NCBI GenBank assembly: GCA_004556875.1
Contig: SFFP01000028.1
Coordinates: 1 to 13,768, forward strand
DNA length: 13,768 nt
Direction of reading: 5' to 3'
From: Ruminococcus flavefaciens
Lineage (GTDB): Bacteria; Bacillota_A; Clostridia; Oscillospirales; Ruminococcaceae
Shown: positions 6,310 through 13,768 of the stretch, in pieces
How the letters are laid out: each line of letters opens with the position of its first letter
Numbering within the stretch: the stretch's first letter is position 1
Program-made: the position numbers and the translations under genes
The notes under the pieces: model-generated
What the model saw: the letters and a program-made list of their open reading frames with translations, nothing else
Database searches by the model: none
What the model was told of the DNA's origin: nothing

Positions 6310-6332
6310 GCCCCGATATACGGGGCTTTTTC
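6310..6332 (+). terminator. Riboswitch expression-platform terminator
   Basis: The stem GCCCCG (6310-6315) with CGGGGC (6321-6326), loop ATATA, is followed by TTTTTC. The 5' strand GCCCCGA is also complementary over seven bases to TCGGGGC (6175-6181) at the base of the aptamer, which offers an antiterminator that excludes both the aptamer and the terminator. A small hairpin GCAC-AAATA-GTGC (6282-6294) lies between. Confidence 0.85.
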
Positions 6333-6357
6333 TATTTTCTGAGATAAGGAGGATATC

Positions 6358-6735
6358 ATGAAAAATACTCTGCGGAATATTTTCCTTGCTATCGGCTTTG
6401 GTACGCTCATCTTTACACCTATGATAATCTTTGACAATGGTATCGACGACACCATGAAGTCTGTCATCATATGGCTTGCGGCTTCTATACTTTACGGCGC
6501 TTCATTCTCAATACTGAAAATGAAAACTATCTTCCGCTATCCTCTGCATATCATCGCCTGCTTTGCCATAACTTTAGCAGTAAGAACAGGCTATTCCTAC
6601 TTCATGAACGGCGAGATACACTTCAAAAAGCTGTTTCTCGTCACACTGCCGATCTTTATTGCAGTCTATGTATTACTTTTCCTATATATGAAGTATTTCG
6701 GCAGTTCGGACACACAAAAAAATGCGGAGGAATAA
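6358..6735 (+). CDS. Four-TM membrane protein, DUF3021-like, first gene of the rib operon
   Basis: A 125-aa hydrophobic protein with four predicted membrane segments near residues 6-25, 35-52, 60-77 and 88-111, and a short charged tail. Size and layout resemble the DUF3021 family, a guess without an alignment. It has a strong AAGGAGG site five bases before ATG and is the first gene after the FMN riboswitch terminator. That position would suit a role in flavin handling, such as uptake. However, it is shorter than the six-TM substrate protein RibU of ECF transporters, so no function is assigned. Confidence 0.8.
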   Translation: MKNTLRNIFLAIGFGTLIFTPMIIFDNGIDDTMKSVIIWLAASILYGASFSILKMKTIFRYPLHIIACFAITLAVRTGYSYFMNGEIHFKKLFLVTLPIFIAVYVLLFLYMKYFGSSDTQKNAEE

Positions 6736-6759
6736 ACACATTTACATCCGAACGACTCC

Positions 6760-6776
6760 GGCGGATAATATCCGCC
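6760..6776. repeat. Perfect palindrome between the first operon gene and ribD
   Basis: GGCGGAT-AAT-ATCCGCC forms a 7-bp stem with a three-base loop in the 72-bp gap before ribD. No T run follows. The same core appears, less perfectly, in the terminator at 4893-4911, so it may be a second short palindromic repeat type or an mRNA processing or stability hairpin. Confidence 0.5.
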
Positions 6777-6807
6777 ATTACAACTAACTAAATTTTGAGG
6801 TGAAAAT

Positions 6808-7917
6808 ATGACACACGAAGAATATATGCTTGAAGCTCTTGAACTCGCTAAAAAAGCTATGGGGTTCACTTCTCCCAACCCTATGGTGGGAGCTGTTATC
6901 GTCCGTGACGGCGAGATAATAGGCAAAGGCTATCACAAGAAATACGGCGACCTTCACGCAGAGCGCTCAGCCTTTGCATACTGCGACGAAAATGGTATCG
7001 ACTGCACAGGCGCTGATATGTACGTTACTCTTGAACCATGCTGTCATCACGGCAAACAGCCGCCCTGCACCGAAGCGGTCATTGCTCACGGTATAAAGCG
7101 CGTGTTCATAGGCTCGTCAGACCCTAATCCTCTCGTTGCAGGCAAGGGTACACAGATTCTCCGCGAGCACGGCATTGAAGTAACAGAGGGAATTCTCAAA
7201 GACGAATGTGACGCAGTAAACGAGATATTCTTCCACTATATTACAACAGGTCTGCCATTTGTCACGCTGAAATATGCCATGACTCTTGACGGCAAGATAG
7301 CCTGCTATACAGGCGAGTCAAAATGGATAACAGGTGAAGCCGCCCGTGAAAGGGTACAGATAGAAAGGCTGAGACACAGCGCAATTATGGTCGGTGTAGG
7401 AACTGTCATAGCTGACGACCCTCTCCTCACCTGCCGCCTTGAAAACGGCAGAAACCCTGTGCGCATAATCTGTGACTCACATCTTAGGATACCATTTGAA
7501 TGTAAAATAGTAAAAACTGCAAAGGAAGTCCCGACAATAATAGCAACTGTCTCCGACGACGAAACAAGTGCAGAAAGACTCAGACAGGCAGGCTGCCGCA
7601 TAATAAAGACTGCCCCTGTAAACGGAAGAGTTGACCTTAAAGAGCTTGTCCGTATCCTCGGCAGCGAAAAGACAGACAGTATCCTTCTTGAGGGCGGCGG
7701 TGAGCTTAACTGGTCCGCGCTCAGCACAGGAATTGTAAATAAAGTACAGGCATACATCGCTCCTAAGATATTCGGCGGAAATGCAAAAACTCCCGTAGGC
7801 GGCGAGGGTGTCCCATTCCCTTCGGCGGCTGTAATGCTGGAAACAGGCAATATCGTAAGGATTGGCGATGATATCCTCATAGAAAGCAGGTTGAAAAATG
7901 TTTACGGGAATAATTGA
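6808..7917 (+). CDS. ribD: Bifunctional riboflavin-specific deaminase/reductase RibD
   Basis: It catalyses two steps of riboflavin synthesis: deamination of the GTP-derived diaminopyrimidine, then NADPH-dependent reduction of the ribose side chain. The 369-aa length is typical. The N-terminal deaminase domain (to ~145) has the zinc site HAE (50-52) and PCC..PPC (Cys78, Cys87). The C-terminal reductase domain starts at FVTLKYAMTLDGKIA (151-165), with ITGEAAR and LLEGGGELN further on. GAGGTG precedes the ATG. The gene overlaps ribE by 20 bp, suggesting coupled translation. Confidence 0.96.
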   Translation: MTHEEYMLEALELAKKAMGFTSPNPMVGAVIVRDGEIIGKGYHKKYGDLHAERSAFAYCDENGIDCTGADMYVTLEPCCHHGKQPPCTEAVIAHGIKRVFIGSSDPNPLVAGKGTQILREHGIEVTEGILKDECDAVNEIFFHYITTGLPFVTLKYAMTLDGKIACYTGESKWITGEAARERVQIERLRHSAIMVGVGTVIADDPLLTCRLENGRNPVRIICDSHLRIPFECKIVKTAKEVPTIIATVSDDETSAERLRQAGCRIIKTAPVNGRVDLKELVRILGSEKTDSILLEGGGELNWSALSTGIVNKVQAYIAPKIFGGNAKTPVGGEGVPFPSAAVMLETGNIVRIGDDILIESRLKNVYGNN

Positions 7918-8545
7918 GGAAGTCGGAACAGTCAAAGCCGTAAAGCGCTCGGGCACTTCCTCATTCATCGAGATACAGGCAAAAAAAGTCCTGGAAGACG
8001 TTCATCTCGGCGACAGTATCGCTGTCAACGGAGTCTGCCTTACCGTTACACATTTCGGCGGCGGAGTTTTCCGCGCAGACGTTATGAACGAGACTCTCAG
8101 CCGTTCTTCTCTCGGAAGTCTCACATCGGGAAGTCCTGTAAATCTCGAACGCGCTATGGCGGCAGGCGGACGTTTCGGCGGTCACATCGTATCCGGGCAT
8201 ATAGACGGCACAGGAACTGTCTCTGACATAAAGAATGACGGCATCGCCGTGTGGTATACCATAGCTGCTCCGCGCGAGTTACTGCGGTATATCGTGGAAA
8301 AAGGCTCTATTGCCATTGACGGCATAAGCCTGACGGTGGCAAAGGTAACGGATACCTCATTCAGCGTTTCCATTATCCCACACACTGCTGCTCAGACTAT
8401 CCTCGGCACTAAAAAAACAGGCGATACGGTCAACCTTGAAAACGACATCATCGGCAAATACGTTGAGAAGCTCATGAAGCCTTCCGAACCACAAAAGTCA
8501 GAAAGCGGCATAACTATGGACTTCTTGATGAAAAACGGTTTTTAA
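7898..8545 (+). CDS. ribE: Riboflavin synthase alpha subunit
   Basis: It converts two molecules of 6,7-dimethyl-8-ribityllumazine into riboflavin and a pyrimidinedione that is recycled. The 215-aa protein shows the family's internal duplication: barrel 1 (residues 1-96) with MFTGIIEEVG and VNGVCLTV, and barrel 2 (97-195) with SGHIDGTG and IDGISLTV, followed by IIPHTAAQTIL. Its start lies inside the end of ribD. It is the ribB of Bacillus subtilis nomenclature. Confidence 0.96.
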   Translation: MFTGIIEEVGTVKAVKRSGTSSFIEIQAKKVLEDVHLGDSIAVNGVCLTVTHFGGGVFRADVMNETLSRSSLGSLTSGSPVNLERAMAAGGRFGGHIVSGHIDGTGTVSDIKNDGIAVWYTIAAPRELLRYIVEKGSIAIDGISLTVAKVTDTSFSVSIIPHTAAQTILGTKKTGDTVNLENDIIGKYVEKLMKPSEPQKSESGITMDFLMKNGF

Positions 8546-8559
8546 CTGGAGATGATAAA

Positions 8560-9450
8560 ATGAAAACAATACCATGTCTGCTGTCTGTCTCACTCATTGC
8601 GGCGGCAATGCTGAGCGGGTGCGCCGACAGCAAGAAAAACGATAAGATAAATGTGGGAGATGTCACTGTCGATGTTGATGAAGTCCTCAAGGACTACTCA
8701 ATCAACCATGAATTCCTGCAAAACTTCTTATTTGAGTGCCCTGAGCCTGTAAACGCCATGTCAGTTGAAATTCCGACAGGAAACATCTCTGTTGAACACT
8801 CGGGCGATGACAAGTCAGGCTTGGCGCTCAGATGCAAGATATTCGCAAATTCCGAGGATACTATCAAAGAGGTCAACGAGCATATAAGCTCTGTATCCGA
8901 GATAAATGACAATGTCCTTGAAATAAAACTGGTTGAGGCTCAGACAGGCGAAGACCTCGACTCATGGCTCTCAAAAAATATCCCCGACTGCCGTGTTGAG
9001 TACGACACATATATTACAGTTCCCGAATATGTCACAGATTACAGGACTAAATGCGATATAGGCAATGTAACCTTCACCGAAATGTCGGGAAGCTTCACAG
9101 TAGACACAAATGTCGCCAATATAACTTTCTTCAATACAGAGATAACAGCGCCCTCTGTGATAAAGTGCAATACGGGCAATATCTACATGAACGACAATAC
9201 CTATAAAGCTAAAACAGATATTTCTGCAGAGACAGGCAACATTGTTTTCTGCCTGCCCCTGAACGGCTCTGACGGAGCTGATATAAGCGTTAAAACTGAT
9301 ACAGGAAAAATCAGTCTCACAGGTATAAAGAACTATGAAGTGAAGTCCGAGGAAAAAAATGAGACTTCACATAGCCTGAGCATAGAGGTCGAGAACTGCA
9401 ATATAGACTTTGCAGTAAAAACAGGCGAAATAAATATCAATAAGGAGTAA
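8560..9450 (+). CDS. Predicted lipoprotein with DUF4097-like repeats, within the rib operon
   Basis: A 296-aa protein with a lipoprotein signal peptide (lipobox LSGC, Cys21), so it is probably anchored to the outside of the membrane. From residue ~70 it has recurring short strands of the type TGNIsve: IPTGNISVE (71-79), CDIGNVTF (165-172), NVANITF (184-190), CNTGNIYM (203-210), AETGNIVF (223-230) and TDTGKISL (246-253). This is the pattern of DUF4097-type beta-helix proteins, whose function is mostly unknown. It starts 14 bp after ribE and ends 5 bp before ribBA, whose AAGGAG site lies in its last codons. No riboflavin-related motif is visible. Confidence 0.85.
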   Translation: MKTIPCLLSVSLIAAAMLSGCADSKKNDKINVGDVTVDVDEVLKDYSINHEFLQNFLFECPEPVNAMSVEIPTGNISVEHSGDDKSGLALRCKIFANSEDTIKEVNEHISSVSEINDNVLEIKLVEAQTGEDLDSWLSKNIPDCRVEYDTYITVPEYVTDYRTKCDIGNVTFTEMSGSFTVDTNVANITFFNTEITAPSVIKCNTGNIYMNDNTYKAKTDISAETGNIVFCLPLNGSDGADISVKTDTGKISLTGIKNYEVKSEEKNETSHSLSIEVENCNIDFAVKTGEININKE

Positions 9451-9455
9451 TTTCA

Positions 9456-10655
9456 ATGTTCCAGTACAACACTGTAGAGGAAGCCGCAGAGGCTCTCCGA
9501 AACGGCGAGATAATCCTCGTCACAGACGACGAAAACCGCGAAAATGAGGGTGATATGATATGCGCCGCTCAGTTCGCAACAACAGAAAATGTCAACTTCA
9601 TGGCGGCTCACGCAAAGGGTCTTATCTGTATGCCCATGAGTGCAGAGCTTTGCGACAAGCTCCACCTGCGTCAGATGGTGGACTACAACACCGATAACCA
9701 CTCCACTGCCTTTACCGTGTCTATCGACCACGTTGACACCACAACGGGCATCTCCGCCGCAGAGCGCGGCTATACCGCACGTATGGCTGTTTCTCCCGAC
9801 GCAAAGCCTGATGACTTCCGCAAGCCGGGGCATATGTTCCCTCTCATGGCGAGAAAGAACGGTGTCCTTGAACGTGAAGGACACACAGAAGCTACCGTTG
9901 ACCTAATGCGTATCGCAGGTCTTGAAGAATGCGGTCTCTGCTGTGAGATAATGCGTGATGACGGTACTATGATGAGAGCCGCAGAGCTTCAGGAAAAGGC
10001 TAAGGAATGGGGCATGAAGTTCATAACCATTCAGGCTCTCAAGGACTACAGAAAGGTAAACGACCACCTTGTAGAGTGCGTGGCAAATACAAAGCTCCCT
10101 ACAAAATACGGCGAATTCCGCGCACTGGGCTACGTCAACAAGCTAAACGGCGAGCACCATGTTGCACTTGTAAAGGGCGATATCGGTGACGGTCAGGATA
10201 TCCTCTGCCGTGTACACTCAGAGTGTCTCACAGGTGACGCTTTCGGCTCGCTGAAATGCGACTGCGGACAGCAGTTTGCGGCGGCTATGTCTCAGATAGA
10301 AAAGGAAGGCAGGGGTATTCTCCTTTACATGAGACAGGAAGGACGCGGTATCGGTCTTATAAATAAGCTCCGCGCCTATGAGCTTCAGGACAAGGGTATG
10401 GATACTCTCGAAGCTAATCTTGCACTTGGCTTCCCCGGGGATATGCGTGAATACTACATCGGTGCGCAGATACTCCGTGACCTCGGCTGTAAGACTCTCA
10501 GACTGCTGACAAACAATCCCGACAAGGTATACGGTCTCAGCGGCTTCGGACTGGAAATAAAGGAGCGTGTGCCGATACAGGTGGACGCTACCGCATACGA
10601 CCTCTTCTATCTTAAAACAAAGCGTGATAAAATGGGTCATATATTGGATTATTGA
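9456..10655 (+). CDS. ribBA: Bifunctional DHBP synthase / GTP cyclohydrolase II
   Basis: It supplies both precursors of riboflavin. The N-terminal half (to ~200) makes 3,4-dihydroxy-2-butanone 4-phosphate from ribulose 5-phosphate, with DDENRENEGD (24-33) and GHTEATVDL. The C-terminal half opens the ring of GTP, with zinc cysteines 257, 268 and 270 (SEC..KCDCG), RQEGRGIGL and NNPDK. The 399-aa length is normal for the fusion protein. AAGGAG precedes the ATG. Both halves appear complete. Confidence 0.97.
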   Translation: MFQYNTVEEAAEALRNGEIILVTDDENRENEGDMICAAQFATTENVNFMAAHAKGLICMPMSAELCDKLHLRQMVDYNTDNHSTAFTVSIDHVDTTTGISAAERGYTARMAVSPDAKPDDFRKPGHMFPLMARKNGVLEREGHTEATVDLMRIAGLEECGLCCEIMRDDGTMMRAAELQEKAKEWGMKFITIQALKDYRKVNDHLVECVANTKLPTKYGEFRALGYVNKLNGEHHVALVKGDIGDGQDILCRVHSECLTGDAFGSLKCDCGQQFAAAMSQIEKEGRGILLYMRQEGRGIGLINKLRAYELQDKGMDTLEANLALGFPGDMREYYIGAQILRDLGCKTLRLLTNNPDKVYGLSGFGLEIKERVPIQVDATAYDLFYLKTKRDKMGHILDY

Positions 10656-10666
10656 GGTGAATAAAA

Positions 10667-11155
10667 ATGAGTATATGGTGGTACTTTGCAACTGTCATTC
10701 TATCTGTCGGAGTTCTTTTCATGCTTCTCAACTGTATAAACCTGCTCCGCGGTATGCTTAAATTCAAGGAAAAGGCTGTCGTTATGAACCTCGCCGCTCT
10801 CCTGCTGTATCTTATCGCCATTGTGGCAGGCTGTGCACTTGCCGCTTTCAACAGCGGCTTCCGTGTACCGTGGATACTTATGACAGTGATACTTCTCCTG
10901 TCCATAGTATGTCTCGCAGTGCCTGTAACTCCACAGGGCATAGTAAGTGCAGGACCTCTCGGCTGTAAGCTTCTCCCACGGGAGGAATACAGCTATGAAT
11001 ACGCAAATGACAAAATGGGCGAATGTCTGCTCATTTTCAGACAAGGAGCAGAAAAGCCTGCAAAATTCCATCTTGGCATAAAGAACACATCCGCTGTAAA
11101 AATACTTGCTGACTGGTACGGCAAGCACGGATATGAAAATCCGCTCACTAAGTAA
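10667..11155 (+). CDS. Small membrane protein, three TM plus C-terminal soluble domain
   Basis: A 162-aa protein with three predicted membrane helices (about 2-24, 39-59, 67-87) and a cytoplasmic-type tail of about 75 residues. The tail pattern (VTPQGIV.., EEYSYEY.., LLIFRQG.., then a closing helix KILADWYGKHGY) resembles DUF5673/YcxB-like domains; this is a resemblance by eye. The ATG follows GAGGTG, which overlaps the ribBA stop codon. The next gene has the same layout, so the two may be diverged duplicates. No function is known and no transporter motif is visible. Confidence 0.8.
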   Translation: MSIWWYFATVILSVGVLFMLLNCINLLRGMLKFKEKAVVMNLAALLLYLIAIVAGCALAAFNSGFRVPWILMTVILLLSIVCLAVPVTPQGIVSAGPLGCKLLPREEYSYEYANDKMGECLLIFRQGAEKPAKFHLGIKNTSAVKILADWYGKHGYENPLTK

Positions 11156-11167
11156 GGAGACACCGCT

Positions 11168-11692
11168 ATGACTGTAAGAACTGTATGTATATGTATTCTT
11201 TGCATCATGTCTGTGATATTCGTACTTGGAATAGCAGGATACTTTATATTCCGCATGAGAGTAAATAAAGAAAAAAATGCCGTAAGAGTAAAGCGTCACC
11301 TTAAAAAGAACAGCCTGTGGTGGCTTTGCTGCTGGATAGCATGGCTGGTGATATTCATTCTCAACTGGGGCGGTGCTAAGCAGATGAATGATAAATACAA
11401 CATCATCAACTTTGGTCTCCTCTTCATTGCAGGAATGCTTCTCACCATCCTCCTGCTGCTGGACTTTTTCTGCTGCAAATACGCTTACGTGACCTCACAG
11501 AGAATCTATCACCCCGATAACTTCGGTCTCTCACGCAATAAAAAGAAGATAATGTACAAGATTTCGGGAGATACTCTCAAGCTGTGGTTCAACAATGCAA
11601 TAATGCCAAAGGAATACAGCATTATCGAGGATAAAGACAAACTTGAGCAGATGCTCAGGGATAATTATAAGCTGAATAAACTTTTAAGATAA
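11168..11692 (+). CDS. Small membrane protein, similar layout to its upstream neighbour
   Basis: A 174-aa protein with three predicted membrane helices (about 4-28, 49-66, 80-104) and a ~70-residue tail: YVTSQRIYH, then basic NKKKIMYK, DTLKLWF and a final helix KLEQMLRDNYKL. The order of strands and last helix matches the tail of the 10667-11155 protein, though identity is low. AAGGAG lies eight bases before the ATG; the gene is 12 bp after its neighbour and 16 bp before ribH. The function is unknown. Confidence 0.8.
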   Translation: MTVRTVCICILCIMSVIFVLGIAGYFIFRMRVNKEKNAVRVKRHLKKNSLWWLCCWIAWLVIFILNWGGAKQMNDKYNIINFGLLFIAGMLLTILLLLDFFCCKYAYVTSQRIYHPDNFGLSRNKKKIMYKISGDTLKLWFNNAIMPKEYSIIEDKDKLEQMLRDNYKLNKLLR

Positions 11693-11708
11693 TAAAGGAG
11701 TAATAACT

Positions 11709-12176
11709 ATGAAAATTTATGAAGGTAAACTGGTTTCAAAGGACGTAAGAATAGGTATCGTTGTTGCTCGTTTCAACGAGTTCATAACATCAAAGCTTCT
11801 CGGCGGTGCTATCGACACTCTCAAGCGTCACGATGTGAATGAAGCAGCTATCGATGTAGCATGGGTACCCGGTGCATTTGAGATACCGCTCATCGCTTCT
11901 AAAATGGCTAAGTCAGGCAAATATGATGCTGTAATATGCCTCGGTGCTATCATCAGAGGAAGCACTTCTCACTATGACCTCGTTTGCAACGAAGCTGCAA
12001 AGGGCATCGCACAGGTATCTCTCCAGAGCGATATCCCTGTTATGTTCGGCGTTATCACTACAGAAAATATCGAGCAGGCTATCGAGCGCGCAGGCTCTAA
12101 GGCAGGCAACAAGGGAAGCGAATGCGCTGAGGGCGCTATCGAGATGATAAACCTCATCAGAGAGATAGAGTCATAA
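11709..12176 (+). CDS. ribH: 6,7-dimethyl-8-ribityllumazine synthase
   Basis: It condenses the ribitylaminopyrimidine with dihydroxybutanone phosphate to form lumazine, the substrate of riboflavin synthase, in an icosahedral or pentameric assembly. The 155-aa length is typical. Family signatures are RFNEFIT, WVPGAFEIP, GAIIRGSTSHYD with the catalytic histidine, FGVITTEN and AGNKGSECA. AAAGGAG precedes the ATG. Its stop overlaps the start of the HAD gene (TAATG). Confidence 0.97.
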   Translation: MKIYEGKLVSKDVRIGIVVARFNEFITSKLLGGAIDTLKRHDVNEAAIDVAWVPGAFEIPLIASKMAKSGKYDAVICLGAIIRGSTSHYDLVCNEAAKGIAQVSLQSDIPVMFGVITTENIEQAIERAGSKAGNKGSECAEGAIEMINLIREIES

Positions 12177-12829
12177 TGACAAATCTTATTTTCGATTACG
12201 ACGGAACTATCCACAACTCAATGCTCACCTATGCCCCTGCATTTCGCGGAACTATGAAATGGCTCTCCGATAACGGCTATATTGCTGACAGAGAATATAC
12301 TGACAAGGAGATAAGCTATTGGCTGGGTTTCAACTCAACGGATATGTGGGGACAGTTTCATCCCGAGCTTGACCCCGAAATACGCGAAAAAGCCCGTGTT
12401 ATGCTTGGACAGGATATGGCAAGGCGCGTTGACAGCGGCGAGGGCGCTCTCTATGAAGGCGCTGAGGATATGCTCAATACGCTGAAAAAACGCGGCTATA
12501 CGCTGATATTTCTCAGCAACTGCCGCTTTCATTACCTTGAAAGACACAAGCGCGTATTCGGACTTGACCGCTTTTTTGACTATTTCTACTGCTGTGAAGC
12601 CTTCGGCTTCATACCAAAGTATGAGATATTCCGCAAAATAGCTCCTAATCATGAAGGCGGCTTCATCGTCATCGGTGACCGCTTTCACGACATCGAAACA
12701 GCCACACAGAACGGTCTGCCGTCTATAGGCTGCGGTTATGGCTTCGGCTCTGATGAAGAGCTTGCAAAGGCTGATATAATAGTCAGGAGAATACAGGATA
12801 TACCTGATGCTGTAGAAAAACTCCGCTAA
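12176..12829 (+). CDS. HAD-family phosphatase, candidate ARPP phosphatase
   Basis: A 217-aa haloacid dehalogenase-type phosphohydrolase. Motif I is FDYDGT (nucleophile Asp7, acid Asp9), motif II Ser114 (IFLSN), motif III Lys148, motif IV GDRFHD (Asp168, Asp172), with an alpha-helical cap between residues ~15 and 85. It shares one base with the ribH stop (TAATG), so translation is coupled. Riboflavin synthesis needs a phosphatase for 5-amino-6-ribitylamino-uracildione 5'-phosphate, and HAD enzymes do this in Bacillus and E. coli. The position makes that role likely, but the motifs alone would equally fit phosphoglycolate phosphatase or another HAD substrate. Confidence 0.9.
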   Translation: MTNLIFDYDGTIHNSMLTYAPAFRGTMKWLSDNGYIADREYTDKEISYWLGFNSTDMWGQFHPELDPEIREKARVMLGQDMARRVDSGEGALYEGAEDMLNTLKKRGYTLIFLSNCRFHYLERHKRVFGLDRFFDYFYCCEAFGFIPKYEIFRKIAPNHEGGFIVIGDRFHDIETATQNGLPSIGCGYGFGSDEELAKADIIVRRIQDIPDAVEKLR

Positions 12830-12848
12830 CAGAGCGAAAGGAGAAATC

Positions 12849-13768
12849 ATGAAATTATCCCGCATTTATGCGCTGCTTACGGCGGCGGCTCTTTCATTTT
12901 CTCTCATCTCATGCACTGACAATAACTTGGAAAGACCGAGGCAATCACGTTACAGAGACAAGGATAAGGAATTTGAGATAGGTCAGTCCTATGCGCCCTC
13001 AGATGACGATATAACCGATGATATTGAAGTATCCGACGAACTCTGTGACATCACTGCCATTGAAGAAGAGGTACAGCTTCTTATCGATGATATAGCTGTC
13101 CACGATAACAAAGGTGCTGTGGAAAGCGATATACAGTCTCTCCTTTACCTCTATGACCGTATTTATGAGGCTCATACCAATATGGAGATAGTCTTTTACA
13201 GGAATTATACAGACAAAGCTGTAGAAGAAGAATACAACAAATTCTACAGAGCAGTCTATGTTGCAGGCGATATGCTGTCATACGGCTTCAGCTGCGGCTA
13301 TTCAAGTGAATACAAGGAGCTTTTTGAAGACCTTGTAGACGATGAAAAACTTGAACTCTATGACGAGGGATATGACCTTGAAACAGCACGCCTCGAATCA
13401 GAAGCAGACTTTGATGATATGTCGGAAAACCTCAGCAGATACTATGATATCGAGAGCAATGACGACCTCAGTGATGATGAAAAGGACCTTGAATGTGCAG
13501 AGATACTCATTGATATTCTGAAAGACTACGATACTGAGCAGTTTTACTCTCAGTATGACAGAGACTATACAGGTGAGGACATTATTGAGCTGAGCTCATA
13601 TGTAAAGGCTGAGCTTCTCCCTACTCTCAACGACCTTATCGATACTTATATAAGCAATAGCTACTGGACAGATACCTATCTTGAACCTAAAAATATCGGT
13701 GATCCATTTGAGATAATACGGGATTATGCTCCCCGTCTGTCAATCGACATAACAGACAGCGCCGAAAC
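12849..13768 (+). CDS. Lipoprotein, probable M3-family metallopeptidase N-terminal part (cut by window end)
   Basis: An open frame of 306 codons runs off the window without a stop. AAAGGAG stands five bases before the ATG. The signal peptide ends in a lipobox LISC (Cys22), followed by an acidic linker. The remaining sequence is helical and acidic, with LYDRIYEAHTNMEI, DYDTEQFYSQYDRDY and IIRDYAPRLSIDI, resembling the N-terminal helical lobe of surface M3 (PepF-like) peptidases of Ruminococcus relatives. The HEXXH zinc motif expected later is outside the window, so the assignment is not proven. It starts 19 bp after the HAD gene and may be cotranscribed. Confidence 0.75.
   Translation, partial: MKLSRIYALLTAAALSFSLISCTDNNLERPRQSRYRDKDKEFEIGQSYAPSDDDITDDIEVSDELCDITAIEEEVQLLIDDIAVHDNKGAVESDIQSLLYLYDRIYEAHTNMEIVFYRNYTDKAVEEEYNKFYRAVYVAGDMLSYGFSCGYSSEYKELFEDLVDDEKLELYDEGYDLETARLESEADFDDMSENLSRYYDIESNDDLSDDEKDLECAEILIDILKDYDTEQFYSQYDRDYTGEDIIELSSYVKAELLPTLNDLIDTYISNSYWTDTYLEPKNIGDPFEIIRDYAPRLSIDITDSAE

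Noticed and set aside
6471..6791. 106-codon plus-strand frame overlapping the four-TM gene
   Set aside because: The other frame (6358-6735) has the AAGGAGG site and regular membrane helices; this one has no ribosome site and continues into the palindrome.
12335..12865. 176-codon minus-strand frame opposite the HAD gene
   Set aside because: The plus-strand HAD protein has all catalytic motifs, and this frame is its antisense shadow.

Overview
The window looks like chromosomal DNA of a Gram-positive gut Firmicute close to Ruminococcus (Oscillospiraceae). The reasons are a RecD2-type helicase, an MreB/Mbl-type actin, a ribD-ribE-ribBA-ribH operon under an FMN riboswitch, AGGAGG-type ribosome binding sites, extended -10 promoters and Firmicutes-type lipoproteins. 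The genus is an inference; no rRNA, tRNA or CRISPR array was seen.

Layout. (1) 1-1212: a tyrosine recombinase without its usual N-terminal arm-binding domain. The first 22 bases of the window are an exact inverted copy of bases 109-130, so the 5' end may be an assembly artefact. (2) 1213-1458: an AT-rich spacer with three GGTAGAA repeats (possible recombinase sites) and a near-consensus promoter. (3) 1459-4716: recD2 (TTG start) and an mreB-family gene 15 bp apart. The last codons of the mreB gene are repeated 87 bp downstream with only synonymous changes. (4) 4717-5770: a bidirectional terminator, then mrp/apbC on the minus strand, converging on mreB. (5) 5771-6357: a 587-bp divergent control region with the mrp promoter, a REP-like hairpin, a strong rib promoter, two 92-bp truncated FMN-riboswitch copies each carrying a REP-like hairpin, one complete FMN riboswitch and an intrinsic terminator. 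(6) 6358-12829: a compact nine-gene operon: a four-TM protein, ribD, ribE, a DUF4097-like lipoprotein, ribBA, two small membrane proteins, ribH and a HAD phosphatase. (7) 12849-end: a lipoprotein resembling the N-terminal part of M3-family metallopeptidases, cut by the window edge.

How the genes fit together. RibBA makes the first intermediates from GTP and from ribulose 5-phosphate. RibD deaminates and reduces the pyrimidine. The HAD enzyme is a good candidate for the missing dephosphorylation step. RibH makes lumazine and RibE makes riboflavin. FMN then ends transcription in the leader. Four non-riboflavin genes share the same transcript: the four-TM protein, the lipoprotein and the two small membrane proteins.

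The most unusual structure is the rib leader. Two partial aptamers upstream of the real one keep the P1 5' strand, P2 and the CGGGG(C) segment that can pair with the terminator, but their FMN-binding core is replaced by a palindrome also found elsewhere in the window.
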